Origin: Shouchella miscanthi | Lineage (GTDB): Bacteria > Bacillota > Bacilli > Bacillales > Bacillaceae_D | DNA: 64,000 nucleotides | Assembly: GCF_007725405.1 (NCBI RefSeq) | Contig: NZ_CP042163.1 | Coordinates: forward strand, 868,001 to 932,000 | Direction: 5' to 3' | Part shown: piece after piece, positions 41,480-50,173 of the stretch | Layout of the letters: each line of letters starts with the position of its first letter | Numbering within the stretch: position 1 is the first letter of the stretch | Position numbers and translations under genes: made by a program | Notes under the pieces: generated by a model | Told to the model about the DNA's origin: nothing | Seen by the model: the letters and a program-made list of their open reading frames with translations, nothing else | The model's database searches: none

Positions 41480-44400
41480 ATGGACGTTACAAGAAAAGCC
41501 AGCAGATGTTAGCTGGACGGATGAACAGTGGCAGGCGATCTCTCTTAAAGGTGGAAATATTCTTGTCGCAGCAGCAGCAGGTAGTGGGAAGACTGCTGTT
41601 CTAGTTGAACGAATTGTTAAGCGAATGATTGATCCAAATGATGAAGCTGAGATGGATCGATTACTAGTTGTAACATTTACAAAAGCAGCCGCAGCAGAGA
41701 TGAAGGCACGTATTGGTAAACGGATAGAAGAGGAGTTAAGTGTTCGTCCTACACCTTATTTAAAACGCCAGTACCGTTTATTAAACCGAGCCACAATATC
41801 CACCCTACATTCCTTTTGTTCTGAACTCATTCGTGCCCATTATTATGAAATTAATGTTGATCCGACGATTCGATTGGCAAATGATACGGAAAGAGAATTG
41901 CTTAAAGAAGAAGTGCTAGAAACGTTACTAGAGCGTTATTACGCCTTGGATAAAGAGACAATGCCCGACTTCTACACAATGGCAGAAGCATATAGTGGAG
42001 ATCGCTCAGATACAAGTCTAAGAGCGCTCCTTTTACAACTATATACGCGTTCCAGGTCCCATCCTGATCCAGATAGGTGGCTTAATGAGAGTGCGAGGAT
42101 GTATGAACATCCGTATGACGATGTAGGCGAAAGTCCATGGGGGAAAATCATTTTAGAAGAAGTGTTTAGCTTTGTGTCAGGGGCCATTGCCAATCATACA
42201 CGAGCTCTTCAACTCGCTGAGCGAGGTGATGGACCTGCTTTTTATCATGAACGACTAACAGAAGAGGTTGTAGCACTTGAAGGGCTTACCAAGTGTCAAT
42301 CTTGGGATCAGTTGTATCAACAGCTGCATGATTTTACTTGGAAACGTCTACCTAGTAAGAAAAAAGATGATCCAACCGATCCTCAATTAATGGAACGAGT
42401 AAAAGGACTACGGGATGATAGTAAAAAATTAGTGCAAAAAGCCCAAGAACTTTTAATGACTGATGCACAAGAGAACCGGTTGCGCCTACAACAGATGCAA
42501 GGTCGTGTCCGTATGTTAACAACCCTTGTAAAAGAGTTCGCTAAAGCGTACCGAGAAGAAAAAGCAGAACGTTCGTTGATGGATTTTGATGACCTTGAAC
42601 ACTTTGCTCTCGACATTCTTAGTGAAGAATCAATTGCAGAACCGTCTGCCATTGCACTGCAATACAAAGCCCGGTTTCAAGAAGTGTTAACGGATGAATA
42701 TCAAGACACCAATCAAGTCCAAGAAGCAATCTTGCAATTAGTCGCAAATGGCGAGAACCGTTTTATGGTAGGAGATGTTAAACAGAGCATCTATCGCTTT
42801 CGGTTGGCGGAACCGGGTTTGTTTATTGAGAAACAAACAACGTATGCGAAGATAGAGCGCCCTCTGGATAAACTGAAAGAAGCAAAAGGAATTCGGATTG
42901 ATTTAGCGCATAACTTTCGTAGCCGTAAAGAAGTGCTTGACGCTGTTAATTACGTGTTTGCACAGACGATGGACAAGCATGTAGGGGAAGTAGAGTATGA
43001 TCAAACGCAAGCGTTGCAATACGGTAACCTTGACTATGGAATAGAAGACGAAGGTTATGACGTTCATGTTGCTTTACTTGAAAAAGAGGATGAGGACGAC
43101 GCCAGTGGTTTTGAATTATCCGCAGAAAAAGAAGCGAAATGGACAGCGAATAAAATTAATGAATTACGAGCGAGTAAATACCTCGTTTATGATAAAAGGC
43201 AAAACCAAATGCGTCCAATTGAATATCGGGACATAACGATTTTAATGAGATCCCTTCCATCGGCTCCTGTTTTTGTGGACGTATTTAAAAGAGCGGGTAT
43301 TCCACTTTTTTCAGATCGAGATGAAGGCTATTTTCGGCATGTAGAAGTGCAAATTATGCTGTCATTATTGAAAATTATTGATAATCCTTTTCAAGATATT
43401 CCGTTAGCGTCGGTACTGCGTTCACCAATTGTCGGACTCCAAGATGATGAGCTAGCAAGTATACGCCTACATGATCAAGAAGGGTTCTTTTATGAAGCCA
43501 TGCAGGCCACTCTTTTAAATGAAAAGCAAGAAGGAAATTGGTTGGAGAAGCTTGCTCATTTTAATAAGCAACTTCAAAATTGGCGGACGAGAGCACGAAC
43601 GACTGCGTTATCTACATTTATTTGGGAACTGTTTACGGAAACTGGGTACGATGTATTTGTAGGTGGTTTGCCTGGAGGAAAGCAACGACAAGCCAACGTG
43701 CGAGCCTTGTACGATCGTGCAAAGGCGTTTGAAGATACATCGTTTCGCGGCATCTTTCGGTTTCTGCGTTTTGTTGAGCGGATGGAAGAGCAAGGAGACG
43801 ATTTTGAGAGTGCACGTACCATTAGTGAGCAAGAGAATGTTGTTCGCTTAATGTCGATCCATAAAAGTAAAGGGCTCGAATTTCCAGTAGTCTTCGTAGT
43901 AGATATGTGGAAGCAATTTAACTTAATGGATACGAGACGACAAACCCAAATTCACCAAACATTAGGATTTGGCTCGACCTACTTAGATGTAGAACGACGT
44001 GTGAAGTACCCTACAATGGCAGAGGCGGCAATAAAGAAATTGCAAGAAAGAGAGCAAATATCGGAAGAACTTCGTGTGCTGTATGTAGCTCTAACGAGAG
44101 CGAAGGAAAAGCTGTTCCTACTAGGAAGTGTTAAAGAAAGAGAAGCAAAGTTGGAAGCATGGATAGAACAGGCGGAGTCTTCTCTTTCACTACATGAGCG
44201 CAAGCAGGCTCGTCGGTTCTTTGACTGGATCATGCCTGTTGTTCTCCGACATGAAGATGTGAATCGTGTTTCTAACAAGAAGGAGCATCCGTCAAAGTGG
44301 ACGCTCGATGATATGGTGGAAGTACCTTCATTAGCACGTACTCAACCTCAGTCAACAAATACAACAGTTCAATTGCTACAGCAATTAGAACGATTAGATG

Positions 44401-45152
44401 GACGAACTGCTGGAATGGAGTGTGAAGTGGAGCGTCGACTTGCTTTCAATTATATATATCCTGTAGCTACCAAAACAGCGGCGAAACAAAGCGTGACCGA
44501 ATTAAAACGAAAAACCAACTGGTATTCTCTTGATGAGGAAATGAATACGTCTCGGAAAAACGTCATGCATGCGATGAAGGAGCCACGTTTTTTAAAAGGG
44601 GATCAGAAGCTAAGTTCTACTGAAAAAGGATCGCTTATGCATCGTATTATGCAGAGGCTATCATTTCAGACAAAGGATCCGTCTCATATTAAGCAAGAGA
44701 TTGAAGCCATTTCAAATCGGCTTGCGTTGAAAAAAGAAGAAAGAAGCGCCATCTCATACCAACGCATTATTGATTTTCATCAATCATCAGTGGGAACTCG
44801 TTTACTCAATTCGAAAAAAGTGAAAAGAGAGGTGCCTTTTTCCTATGTTCAACCTAAGCAGCAATTCTCCTCTCAAGAAGAGGGAGCAGAAGAAGACGAC
44901 GTGTTAATTCGAGGAATTATTGACGTGTTATGGTGGGATGAGAACGGTGAGTTGTTTTTACTTGATTATAAAACCGATCGCATTCAATCTTCTGGCTTAG
45001 AGAAACAAGAGGTCGAAAAGGTCTTGAAGGAACGTTATGAGCACCAAATCGCGCAATACAAGCAAGCAATTGAAGCCATTTGGAATGTACCGGTAAAGGA
45101 ATGCTGGCTGTATTTCTTTGATGGCGGTATCGACATTCAACTATTCAAATAA
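41472..45152 (+). CDS. addA: ATP-dependent helicase/nuclease subunit A (AddA)
   Basis: About 1226 residues, normal for AddA. UvrD-type 3'-5' helicase motifs: Q-motif TDEQWQAI, Walker A AAAAGSGKTA near residues 35-44, VVTFTKAAAAEMKARI, DEYQDTNQVQEAIL (motif II), VGDVKQSIYRFR (motif III), VRLMSIHKSKGLEFPVVFV and LRVLYVALTRAKE. The C-terminal RecB-type nuclease has LLDYKTDRI (catalytic Asp-x-Lys). Start ATG 41472 (MPKWTLQEK) follows GAAGGAGAGGG, overlapping the addB stop, as in other Bacillus. A terminator follows at 45175. Confidence 0.96.
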   Translation: MPKWTLQEKPADVSWTDEQWQAISLKGGNILVAAAAGSGKTAVLVERIVKRMIDPNDEAEMDRLLVVTFTKAAAAEMKARIGKRIEEELSVRPTPYLKRQYRLLNRATISTLHSFCSELIRAHYYEINVDPTIRLANDTERELLKEEVLETLLERYYALDKETMPDFYTMAEAYSGDRSDTSLRALLLQLYTRSRSHPDPDRWLNESARMYEHPYDDVGESPWGKIILEEVFSFVSGAIANHTRALQLAERGDGPAFYHERLTEEVVALEGLTKCQSWDQLYQQLHDFTWKRLPSKKKDDPTDPQLMERVKGLRDDSKKLVQKAQELLMTDAQENRLRLQQMQGRVRMLTTLVKEFAKAYREEKAERSLMDFDDLEHFALDILSEESIAEPSAIALQYKARFQEVLTDEYQDTNQVQEAILQLVANGENRFMVGDVKQSIYRFRLAEPGLFIEKQTTYAKIERPLDKLKEAKGIRIDLAHNFRSRKEVLDAVNYVFAQTMDKHVGEVEYDQTQALQYGNLDYGIEDEGYDVHVALLEKEDEDDASGFELSAEKEAKWTANKINELRASKYLVYDKRQNQMRPIEYRDITILMRSLPSAPVFVDVFKRAGIPLFSDRDEGYFRHVEVQIMLSLLKIIDNPFQDIPLASVLRSPIVGLQDDELASIRLHDQEGFFYEAMQATLLNEKQEGNWLEKLAHFNKQLQNWRTRARTTALSTFIWELFTETGYDVFVGGLPGGKQRQANVRALYDRAKAFEDTSFRGIFRFLRFVERMEEQGDDFESARTISEQENVVRLMSIHKSKGLEFPVVFVVDMWKQFNLMDTRRQTQIHQTLGFGSTYLDVERRVKYPTMAEAAIKKLQEREQISEELRVLYVALTRAKEKLFLLGSVKEREAKLEAWIEQAESSLSLHERKQARRFFDWIMPVVLRHEDVNRVSNKKEHPSKWTLDDMVEVPSLARTQPQSTNTTVQLLQQLERLDGRTAGMECEVERRLAFNYIYPVATKTAAKQSVTELKRKTNWYSLDEEMNTSRKNVMHAMKEPRFLKGDQKLSSTEKGSLMHRIMQRLSFQTKDPSHIKQEIEAISNRLALKKEERSAISYQRIIDFHQSSVGTRLLNSKKVKREVPFSYVQPKQQFSSQEEGAEEDDVLIRGIIDVLWWDENGELFLLDYKTDRIQSSGLEKQEVEKVLKERYEHQIAQYKQAIEAIWNVPVKECWLYFFDGGIDIQLFK

Positions 45153-45174
45153 AGGCAACTGTATGTACAAAGGT

Positions 45175-45206
45175 AAAAGCGCCTGACTCATTGAGAAAGG
45201 CGCTTT
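45175..45206. terminator. Bidirectional terminator of addA
   Basis: AAAGCGCCT/AGGCGCTTT arms with A and T ends separate addA from the convergent MFS gene. Confidence 0.7.
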
Positions 45207-45211
45207 ATCAT

Positions 45212-46429
45212 TTAAGAAGGTGTAGGATTGTCAATTTTTCGATCCTTGCCAGCAGCATAACCAAATAAAGAAATGCCGATAGCCGCAGCCATAAGAATCA
45301 GGAGTGGCACAGTCCAACTTTTTGTACTGTCCGCGATGAATCCAAGAAGGAATGGTCCTGTAGCGGCAATCATATAACCAACTGATTGTGCCATACTAGA
45401 AAGCTGTGAAGATTGCTCGACAGTATGGGTACGCAAGACAAAAAACATCATTGCTAAACTAAAAGTCGTCCCCATCCCCATACCTGTAACAATAAGAAAT
45501 AGGATAGTGAACGAAGATGCGGTTAGTGCGACACCAGCAAGTCCTATTAAAAATAATAGTCCTGACGCAACAGCAAGCCACGTTTGACTCTTTAATTTAG
45601 CTGCAAAAATCGGAACAAAAAACGTAGCTGGGATGAGTCCTACTTGCATTAACGCCATAAACCAGCCTGCCTCACTTTCTGTAAACCCTTTATTCAGTAG
45701 GATGTCTGGTAGCCAAGTAAACAAGCTATAAGGAATGAATGATTGAAGTCCCATAAACAACGAAACGCACCAAGCGAGCTTCGATTTAAAGATGGAAGGA
45801 GAAGGTTGGTTATCTACTTTTCCAGGAACTTTTTTTCGAGACGACAACATAACAGGTAGTCGTAAGCAAATAAAAAAAACAGCAATAGCCGATAATATGG
45901 CCCATAAAAGCAAAGCCTGTTGCCAGTTGAAAGCGCTTGATTCAGCTATCGGTACGGATAAGCCGGATGCAAATGCACCAAAGAGATTCATAGAAACAGA
46001 GTAGATGCCCATCATAACACCAATTCGTAATGGAAAACTAAGCTTAATTAAACCAGGCATTAAGACGTTTCCGACTGCTATACCAAGACCGAGAAAAAGG
46101 GTACCTACTAACAATAACGGTGTATATCCGAGGGAGCGGAACACAATGCCAATGGTTAATACAATCATAGCGAATAAAAGCATGAATTCCATCCCTGTTT
46201 TCCGAGAAATTCTTGGTACAAGAGGTGAGAACAAACCAAACATAAGCAGTGGTAATGTATTGACTAAGCCAATAGTTACATTTGAAATGCCTAAATCTTC
46301 TCTTATAAAAGGAATTAACGGTCCAAACGAAGTCATTGGTGATCGTAAGGTAGCAGCAATTAATAAGATAGACACGAGTAATAAAAACGTGTAATAGGAT
46401 TCTTTGTTGTTCGTTTGCAGCTTTTGCAT
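45212..46429 (-). CDS. CynX/NimT-family MFS transporter
   Basis: About 405 residues with 12 membrane segments. The pattern RSPMTSFGPLIPFIREDLGISNVTIGLVNTLPLLMFG near the N-terminus and the second-half repeat identify the cyanate permease (CynX/NimT) group, whose members export or import small organic compounds, including nitroimidazoles. I start at ATG 46429 behind AAGGAGATTGAT rather than the upstream ATG at 46444. A strong cre match lies about 150 nt upstream. Confidence 0.83.
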   Translation of the reverse strand: MQKLQTNNKESYYTFLLLVSILLIAATLRSPMTSFGPLIPFIREDLGISNVTIGLVNTLPLLMFGLFSPLVPRISRKTGMEFMLLFAMIVLTIGIVFRSLGYTPLLLVGTLFLGLGIAVGNVLMPGLIKLSFPLRIGVMMGIYSVSMNLFGAFASGLSVPIAESSAFNWQQALLLWAILSAIAVFFICLRLPVMLSSRKKVPGKVDNQPSPSIFKSKLAWCVSLFMGLQSFIPYSLFTWLPDILLNKGFTESEAGWFMALMQVGLIPATFFVPIFAAKLKSQTWLAVASGLLFLIGLAGVALTASSFTILFLIVTGMGMGTTFSLAMMFFVLRTHTVEQSSQLSSMAQSVGYMIAATGPFLLGFIADSTKSWTVPLLILMAAAIGISLFGYAAGKDRKIDNPTPS

Positions 46430-46577
46430 ATCAATCTCCTTCATAGTGAGTAAAACGTCTTTGAATTACAATGCTTCATTTTACTCCTGTGGAAGAACGG
46501 AAATCAAGCTTTCTTTTAGCTCATCCATTAATAGGAAATGTCAGTGGTTCATGATAGAACGAGTAGATCAGATTCAT

Positions 46578-46591
46578 TGAAAGCGCTATCA
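46578..46591. promoter_or_regulatory. Candidate cre (CcpA) site
   Basis: TGAAAGCGCTATCA matches the cre consensus TGWAARCGYTWNCW at every position. It lies upstream of the CynX-like gene (minus) and of a NUDIX remnant (plus). Confidence 0.6.
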
Positions 46592-46668
46592 ATGTTCGCT
46601 CGTTTAATGAAATGAACCGAGTCAACAAATGATAAGGGTACTTCTTTTATGTTATAATTAAAACTATT

Positions 46669-46861
46669 CAGTCTAAAAGATTCAGCAGAGGTGCGGTTAA
46701 ACAATGAACACAGTGAGTATCGCTGGCTGACTTTTGAAGACGCAAAGAGTATGTTGTCAATACCAGGGACAGGAGATGTTCTATCGTTTATTGAAGACCA
46801 TTTTGTGTATAAAAAGCCAAAGAATTTTTTGAGAATTGAGGAAAAGGAATGTTCATTGTAA
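46669..46861 (+). pseudogene. C-terminal remnant of a NUDIX hydrolase
   Basis: A frame without a start codon, bounded upstream by an in-frame TAA, encodes NNEHSEYRWLTFEDAKSMLS, then DVLSFIEDHFVYKKPKNFLR and stops at 46861. HSEYRWLTFEDA is the typical post-Nudix-box segment of YtkD/MutT-type proteins. The Nudix box and all preceding sequence are missing. Its last codons overlap the intact NUDIX gene by 13 nt. Confidence 0.6.
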
Positions 46862-47283
46862 ATGTAGAAGGGGCAGTTTGGAATGATGGAAAATGGCTTG
46901 TTATTGAAAGAAGCTCAAAGGAAGCACATGCAGGAGGACTACTGTCATTAGTAGGTGGTAAAGTCGATGCATCTGGAATCGATAAAGATGTATTAGAAAA
47001 AACGATACAGCGTGAGTTTTTAGAAGAAGTTGGTTTGAAATTGAAAAACGATATGGTCTATGTGCGCAATACGACTTTTGCAGTGAACGGAAAACCTGTC
47101 ATTGACCTTGTGTTTCTATGTGAACGAGAAGAAGGAAGTCAACCTTCAATCGTAAGTGCAGATGAGGTTGCAGACATTCATTGGATGACCTTTGAGGAGA
47201 TCCAATCACATAGCAAAGCACCAGATTATTTTATAGAAAGTATTTGTATGGCAGAGAAAGTACGATTACGCCAAAGGGAGTGA
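46849..47283 (+). CDS. NUDIX hydrolase
   Basis: A 144-residue NUDIX protein with GGKVD... and TIQREFLEEVGL (core REFLEEVG of the Nudix box; an insertion and Glu-to-Asp variation lie in its first half, so activity is likely but variant). C-terminal DEVADIHWMTFEEIQSH is typical. GAAAAGGA precedes the ATG. It probably formed an operon with the phosphotransferase gene that now lies 2.8 kb downstream, and its last 33 codons are duplicated at 49990-50089. Confidence 0.8.
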   Translation: MFIVNVEGAVWNDGKWLVIERSSKEAHAGGLLSLVGGKVDASGIDKDVLEKTIQREFLEEVGLKLKNDMVYVRNTTFAVNGKPVIDLVFLCEREEGSQPSIVSADEVADIHWMTFEEIQSHSKAPDYFIESICMAEKVRLRQRE

Positions 47284-47367
47284 TACATTTGGAAAAGCTG
47301 TTAAAGCAAGCATTAAGGGAATCGTATGAACTGAATATGGATCAGGTGAAGGCCGTTACAAACGAAA
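47184..47367 (+). repeat. 184-bp direct repeat, copy A
   Basis: Identical to 49990-50173 except for one base (A47217 against G50023). It contains the 3' end of the NUDIX gene, the intergenic AGGGAG site and the first 26 codons of the phosphotransferase gene. Confidence 0.97.
47289..47367 (+). pseudogene. 5' stump of the phosphotransferase gene
   Basis: From TTG 47289 (AGGGAG upstream) the frame reads EKLLKQALRESYELNMDQVK as in the second copy, then leaves homology at 47368 and runs into unrelated sequence. It is the duplicated gene start left at the left junction of the insertion. Confidence 0.85.
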
Positions 47368-47615
47368 ACAACAACATAATAACCGCGATTCGGTTCTGGC
47401 TCAATTGCAATCGGTTCTTCCCAAATACTCTCAGCAAAAACAAGTCCTCTTTCCCCGTCTTGATTAAAGAGATTCACTTCACTGATGCCGTACCTGAAAC
47501 CAGGCTCATGCAGCACTTCCCAAAATTGATTCGATTCGGTCGAAGCCATACTCAACACATCATCTTCATTGAAGTAGAGATTTAAGATAGTTCCATCAAC
47601 TTCAAAATCAGTCAT
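47364..47615 (-). pseudogene. Truncated hypothetical gene cut by the left repeat
   Basis: The minus frame from ATG 47615 encodes TDFEVDGTILNLYFNEDDVL, then FAESIWEEPIAIEPEP, up to the junction at 47368, where its own sequence ends and the repeat begins. The frame stays open upstream of the ATG without another start, so the N-terminus is also uncertain. No family recognised. Its abrupt loss at the junction shows that it belonged to the incoming DNA. Confidence 0.45.
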
Positions 47616-47799
47616 GTTCGAGAAATGTTGTCGTTGTGGGGTTATTGCTGGAGAGATGGGAAGAGTAATGTTGTGTGCTTGAAAAAAATAGTATACGAGA
47701 TAGCCATCCAGTCTTATAAAAAGAGATTTAGACGAATTATCATTGTTATTTCTGATAAGACCAATTTTGGGGATTAAATGATACGGTTTATTTTTTAGT

Positions 47800-47838
47800 A
47801 AAGAAACGAGGGTTGCAATTGGTCTGCAACCCTCGTTT
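47800..47838 (-). terminator. Terminator of SDR gene
   Basis: The perfect 14-bp stem AAACGAGGGTTGCA/TGCAACCCTCGTTT lies 34 nt past the SDR stop on the minus strand. The T tract is interrupted. Confidence 0.7.
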
Positions 47839-47871
47839 GAGGGAAAGGTAACACATTTTTCACAATCAATT

Positions 47872-48600
47872 TTAAGCAGTCGGTCTGACGATTATTTCGT
47901 TCACATCGACATTTTCGGGTTGTTTGATTGCATAAAGAATTGATTGGGCGATTGCATTCGAAGGTAAAGAGATCCTTCTGTACTCTTTCATGACCTGTTT
48001 CGCTTCTTCATCGGAAATACTTTCGGCAAGCTCAGACTCCGTTACGCCTGGCGCAATGTTTGTGACACGAATGTTTGGCCCAGTCTCCATTCGAAGTCCT
48101 TCAGAGAGCGCTCGAACTGCAAATTTAGTAGCGCAGTAAACTGCTGCGGTAGGGGAAACTTCATGCGCACCAATGGATGATACATTGATAAAGTGACCGA
48201 ATTTTTGTTTATTCATGATTGGGAGTCCAGCTGCAATGCCGTGAAGAACACCACGAATATTCACATCAACCATTTGATTCCATTCATCGGTTTTTAAGGC
48301 TGCTAGCTTTGAAAGGGGCATCACTCCGGCATTATTAATAAGGACGTCGACTTGTCCATAGCGGCTATTCACATAGGTGACAAATTCATTCATTTCTTCT
48401 TTGTTTGTGACATCTAACCGTCGATAATCGGCTGATCCACCCTCACGAATGATATCGTTCGCGATCGCTTTAAGATTGTCAGTGCGCCTTGCTCCTAAAA
48501 CCACATGTGCGCCTTCTTGGGCAAGTAGGCGTGCTGTAGCTTCACCAATACCGCTGCTCGCTCCAGTAATCATGATGACTTTCTCTTTAATTGTAGACAT
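47872..48600 (-). CDS. Short-chain dehydrogenase (YdfG-like)
   Basis: A 242-residue classical SDR with TGASSGIGEATARLLA at the N-terminus, NNAGVMPLSKL, Ser in VSSIGAHE and the YCATKFAV catalytic Tyr-Lys pair. The sequence NIRVTNIAPGVTESEL is typical of YdfG/serine-dehydrogenase-like SDRs. AGGTGCAAAG precedes the ATG. It lies 12 nt after the Atu4866-like gene in one unit, divergent from an AraC_N regulator: a recurring three-gene set, here bracketed by the 184-bp repeats. Confidence 0.88.
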   Translation of the reverse strand: MSTIKEKVIMITGASSGIGEATARLLAQEGAHVVLGARRTDNLKAIANDIIREGGSADYRRLDVTNKEEMNEFVTYVNSRYGQVDVLINNAGVMPLSKLAALKTDEWNQMVDVNIRGVLHGIAAGLPIMNKQKFGHFINVSSIGAHEVSPTAAVYCATKFAVRALSEGLRMETGPNIRVTNIAPGVTESELAESISDEEAKQVMKEYRRISLPSNAIAQSILYAIKQPENVDVNEIIVRPTA

Positions 48601-48612
48601 CTTCTTTGCACC

Positions 48613-48873
48613 TCATTTTCTGTTAGTCTCCCGGTATAAAACCATTCCAGCGTGATAGAGAATTCCATTTCGAAATTCTCCATCAGCGGTAAACCCCGTA
48701 TCATCGATGTAATCAATCTGATTTCCATTAACCGTATAATGACCTTGATAGGCACTTTGTTTCGAGCCACGGGCCTCATCATAACGTCCATTGGCTAAAA
48801 GCTCATGGCGAATGTATCCGTCTTCTGTGACCCAAATCCCAATATAGGCGCTGCTATTTAATGATTGAGACAA
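48613..48873 (-). CDS. Atu4866-family protein
   Basis: An 86-residue beta-rich protein with the family sequence IGIWVTEDGYIRHELLANGRYDEARG and GHYTVNGNQIDYIDDTGFTADGEF. The fold is a small lipocalin-like barrel; the function is unknown, but the gene commonly accompanies SDR and AraC_N genes. The start is TTG at 48873 behind AGGAGGTGATTAAGC, a near-perfect site. Confidence 0.8.
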   Translation of the reverse strand: MSQSLNSSAYIGIWVTEDGYIRHELLANGRYDEARGSKQSAYQGHYTVNGNQIDYIDDTGFTADGEFRNGILYHAGMVLYRETNRK

Positions 48874-49034
48874 GCTTAATCACCTCCTACTCGTTTCATC
48901 GTATCTTAATGAGGAACAGACCCGGTAGCCTATTCGGGTTGGGTTATTGCCTAATCCTCCAGAAATAATTATTGTACGAGTTTGAATAAAAGGAATATAA
49001 TTTAAGTAATTACTTAGCGGTAGGAGTTGTTTGG

Positions 49035-49937
49035 ATGAACAATCATATAAAAGAACAACAGGTGGAACTCTCACATATCATTCACCGACATTGTGAGAAT
49101 GACGGGGTTCATTTTACGGGGATTCCTCAACTTTATTTCATTCGATCTTCTTTTAAGTCAACACGAATCCATACCATTCATGAACCAGCTTTATGTATTG
49201 TTGCACAAGGAGAGAAAATCGTGGTGCTTGCACAAGATCGGTATCAATATGATGCTTCTCATTACTTAGTTGTATCATTTGATTTACCTATTTCTGGTGA
49301 AATCATTACTGCCACTCCGGAAAGCCCCTATTTGTGTCTTCGTTTAGATTTTGAACAAAAGCAAATCGTTGATCTAATGATGAATACAGATCAAGCGCTC
49401 AGTAAAAAGTCAAACTCTAAACCAGGACTATTCGTGAATCAGACAAAAGCCGAAATGTTTGAAGCTGTTTTAAGACTTGTGCGTTTGCTCGATACGCCAA
49501 AAGACATTCCGGTTCTTGCCCCTCTAATGATTCAAGAAATCCTTTATCGGTTACTTGAAGATGATAATAGTGATTCGATTAAACAGATTGCCATCGTTGG
49601 GGGACACGGACAAAAGATTGCGCAAGTTATTAACCGGATAAAACAGGATTTTACAAAGGCGTTATCGATGGAAGAACTAGCTTTGTCTATTAATATGAGT
49701 TCTTCATCGCTGCATGACCATTTCAAAAGAGTGACGAAATTAAGTCCCTTGCAATATCAAAAACAGTTGAGGCTACAAGAGGCTCGGCGTTTAATACTAT
49801 CTAGCGAAACCGACGCAGCAACTGCTGGATTTCGTGTTGGTTATGAAAGCCCTTCACAATTCAGCCGTGAATATTCCCGATTATTTGGTCAACCACCAAT
49901 GAAAGATTTAAAACGATATTTAAGTGCTAAAAAATAA
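49035..49937 (+). CDS. AraC-family regulator with AraC_N domain (YqhC-like)
   Basis: A 300-residue regulator. The N-terminal AraC_N cupin-like domain (IPQLYFIRSSFKSTRIHTIHEPALCIVAQGEK near 28-59, then PISGEIITATPESPYLC) is followed by two AraC helix-turn-helix units at about 195-290 (SMEELALSINMSSSSLHDHFKRVT; FRVGYESPSQFSREYSRLFG). YqhC of this class responds to aldehydes and activates a neighbouring reductase gene, so control of the divergent SDR unit is a reasonable inference. TAGGAG lies before the ATG. Confidence 0.88.
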   Translation: MNNHIKEQQVELSHIIHRHCENDGVHFTGIPQLYFIRSSFKSTRIHTIHEPALCIVAQGEKIVVLAQDRYQYDASHYLVVSFDLPISGEIITATPESPYLCLRLDFEQKQIVDLMMNTDQALSKKSNSKPGLFVNQTKAEMFEAVLRLVRLLDTPKDIPVLAPLMIQEILYRLLEDDNSDSIKQIAIVGGHGQKIAQVINRIKQDFTKALSMEELALSINMSSSSLHDHFKRVTKLSPLQYQKQLRLQEARRLILSSETDAATAGFRVGYESPSQFSREYSRLFGQPPMKDLKRYLSAKK

Positions 49938-49989
49938 CGGATGAACATGCTACCTAGCATTTCATCACTTAGTTAGTCATCATTTCATC

Positions 49990-50173
49990 GATGACCTTTG
50001 AGGAGATCCAATCACATAGCAAGGCACCAGATTATTTTATAGAAAGTATTTGTATGGCAGAGAAAGTACGATTACGCCAAAGGGAGTGATACATTTGGAA
50101 AAGCTGTTAAAGCAAGCATTAAGGGAATCGTATGAACTGAATATGGATCAGGTGAAGGCCGTTACAAACGAAA
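49990..50173 (+). repeat. 184-bp direct repeat, copy B
   Basis: Second copy of 47184-47367 with a single mismatch, offset 2806 bp, same orientation. It restores the start of the phosphotransferase gene and carries the last 33 codons of the NUDIX gene without its promoter. Confidence 0.97.

Noticed and set aside
41973-44278. Minus-strand and alternative-frame ORFs within addA
   Set aside because: They are antisense or out-of-frame shadows of a long, motif-complete gene and have no ribosome binding sites.
47313-47615. Full-length 100-residue minus-strand protein across the left repeat junction
   Set aside because: Its last 18 or so residues are antisense to the duplicated kinase start, so the continuous frame is a junction artefact of a truncated gene.
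47184-50173. Composite transposon or integron cassette
   Set aside because: The flanks are a duplicated target, not insertion sequences, and no transposase, integrase or attC-like site was found.
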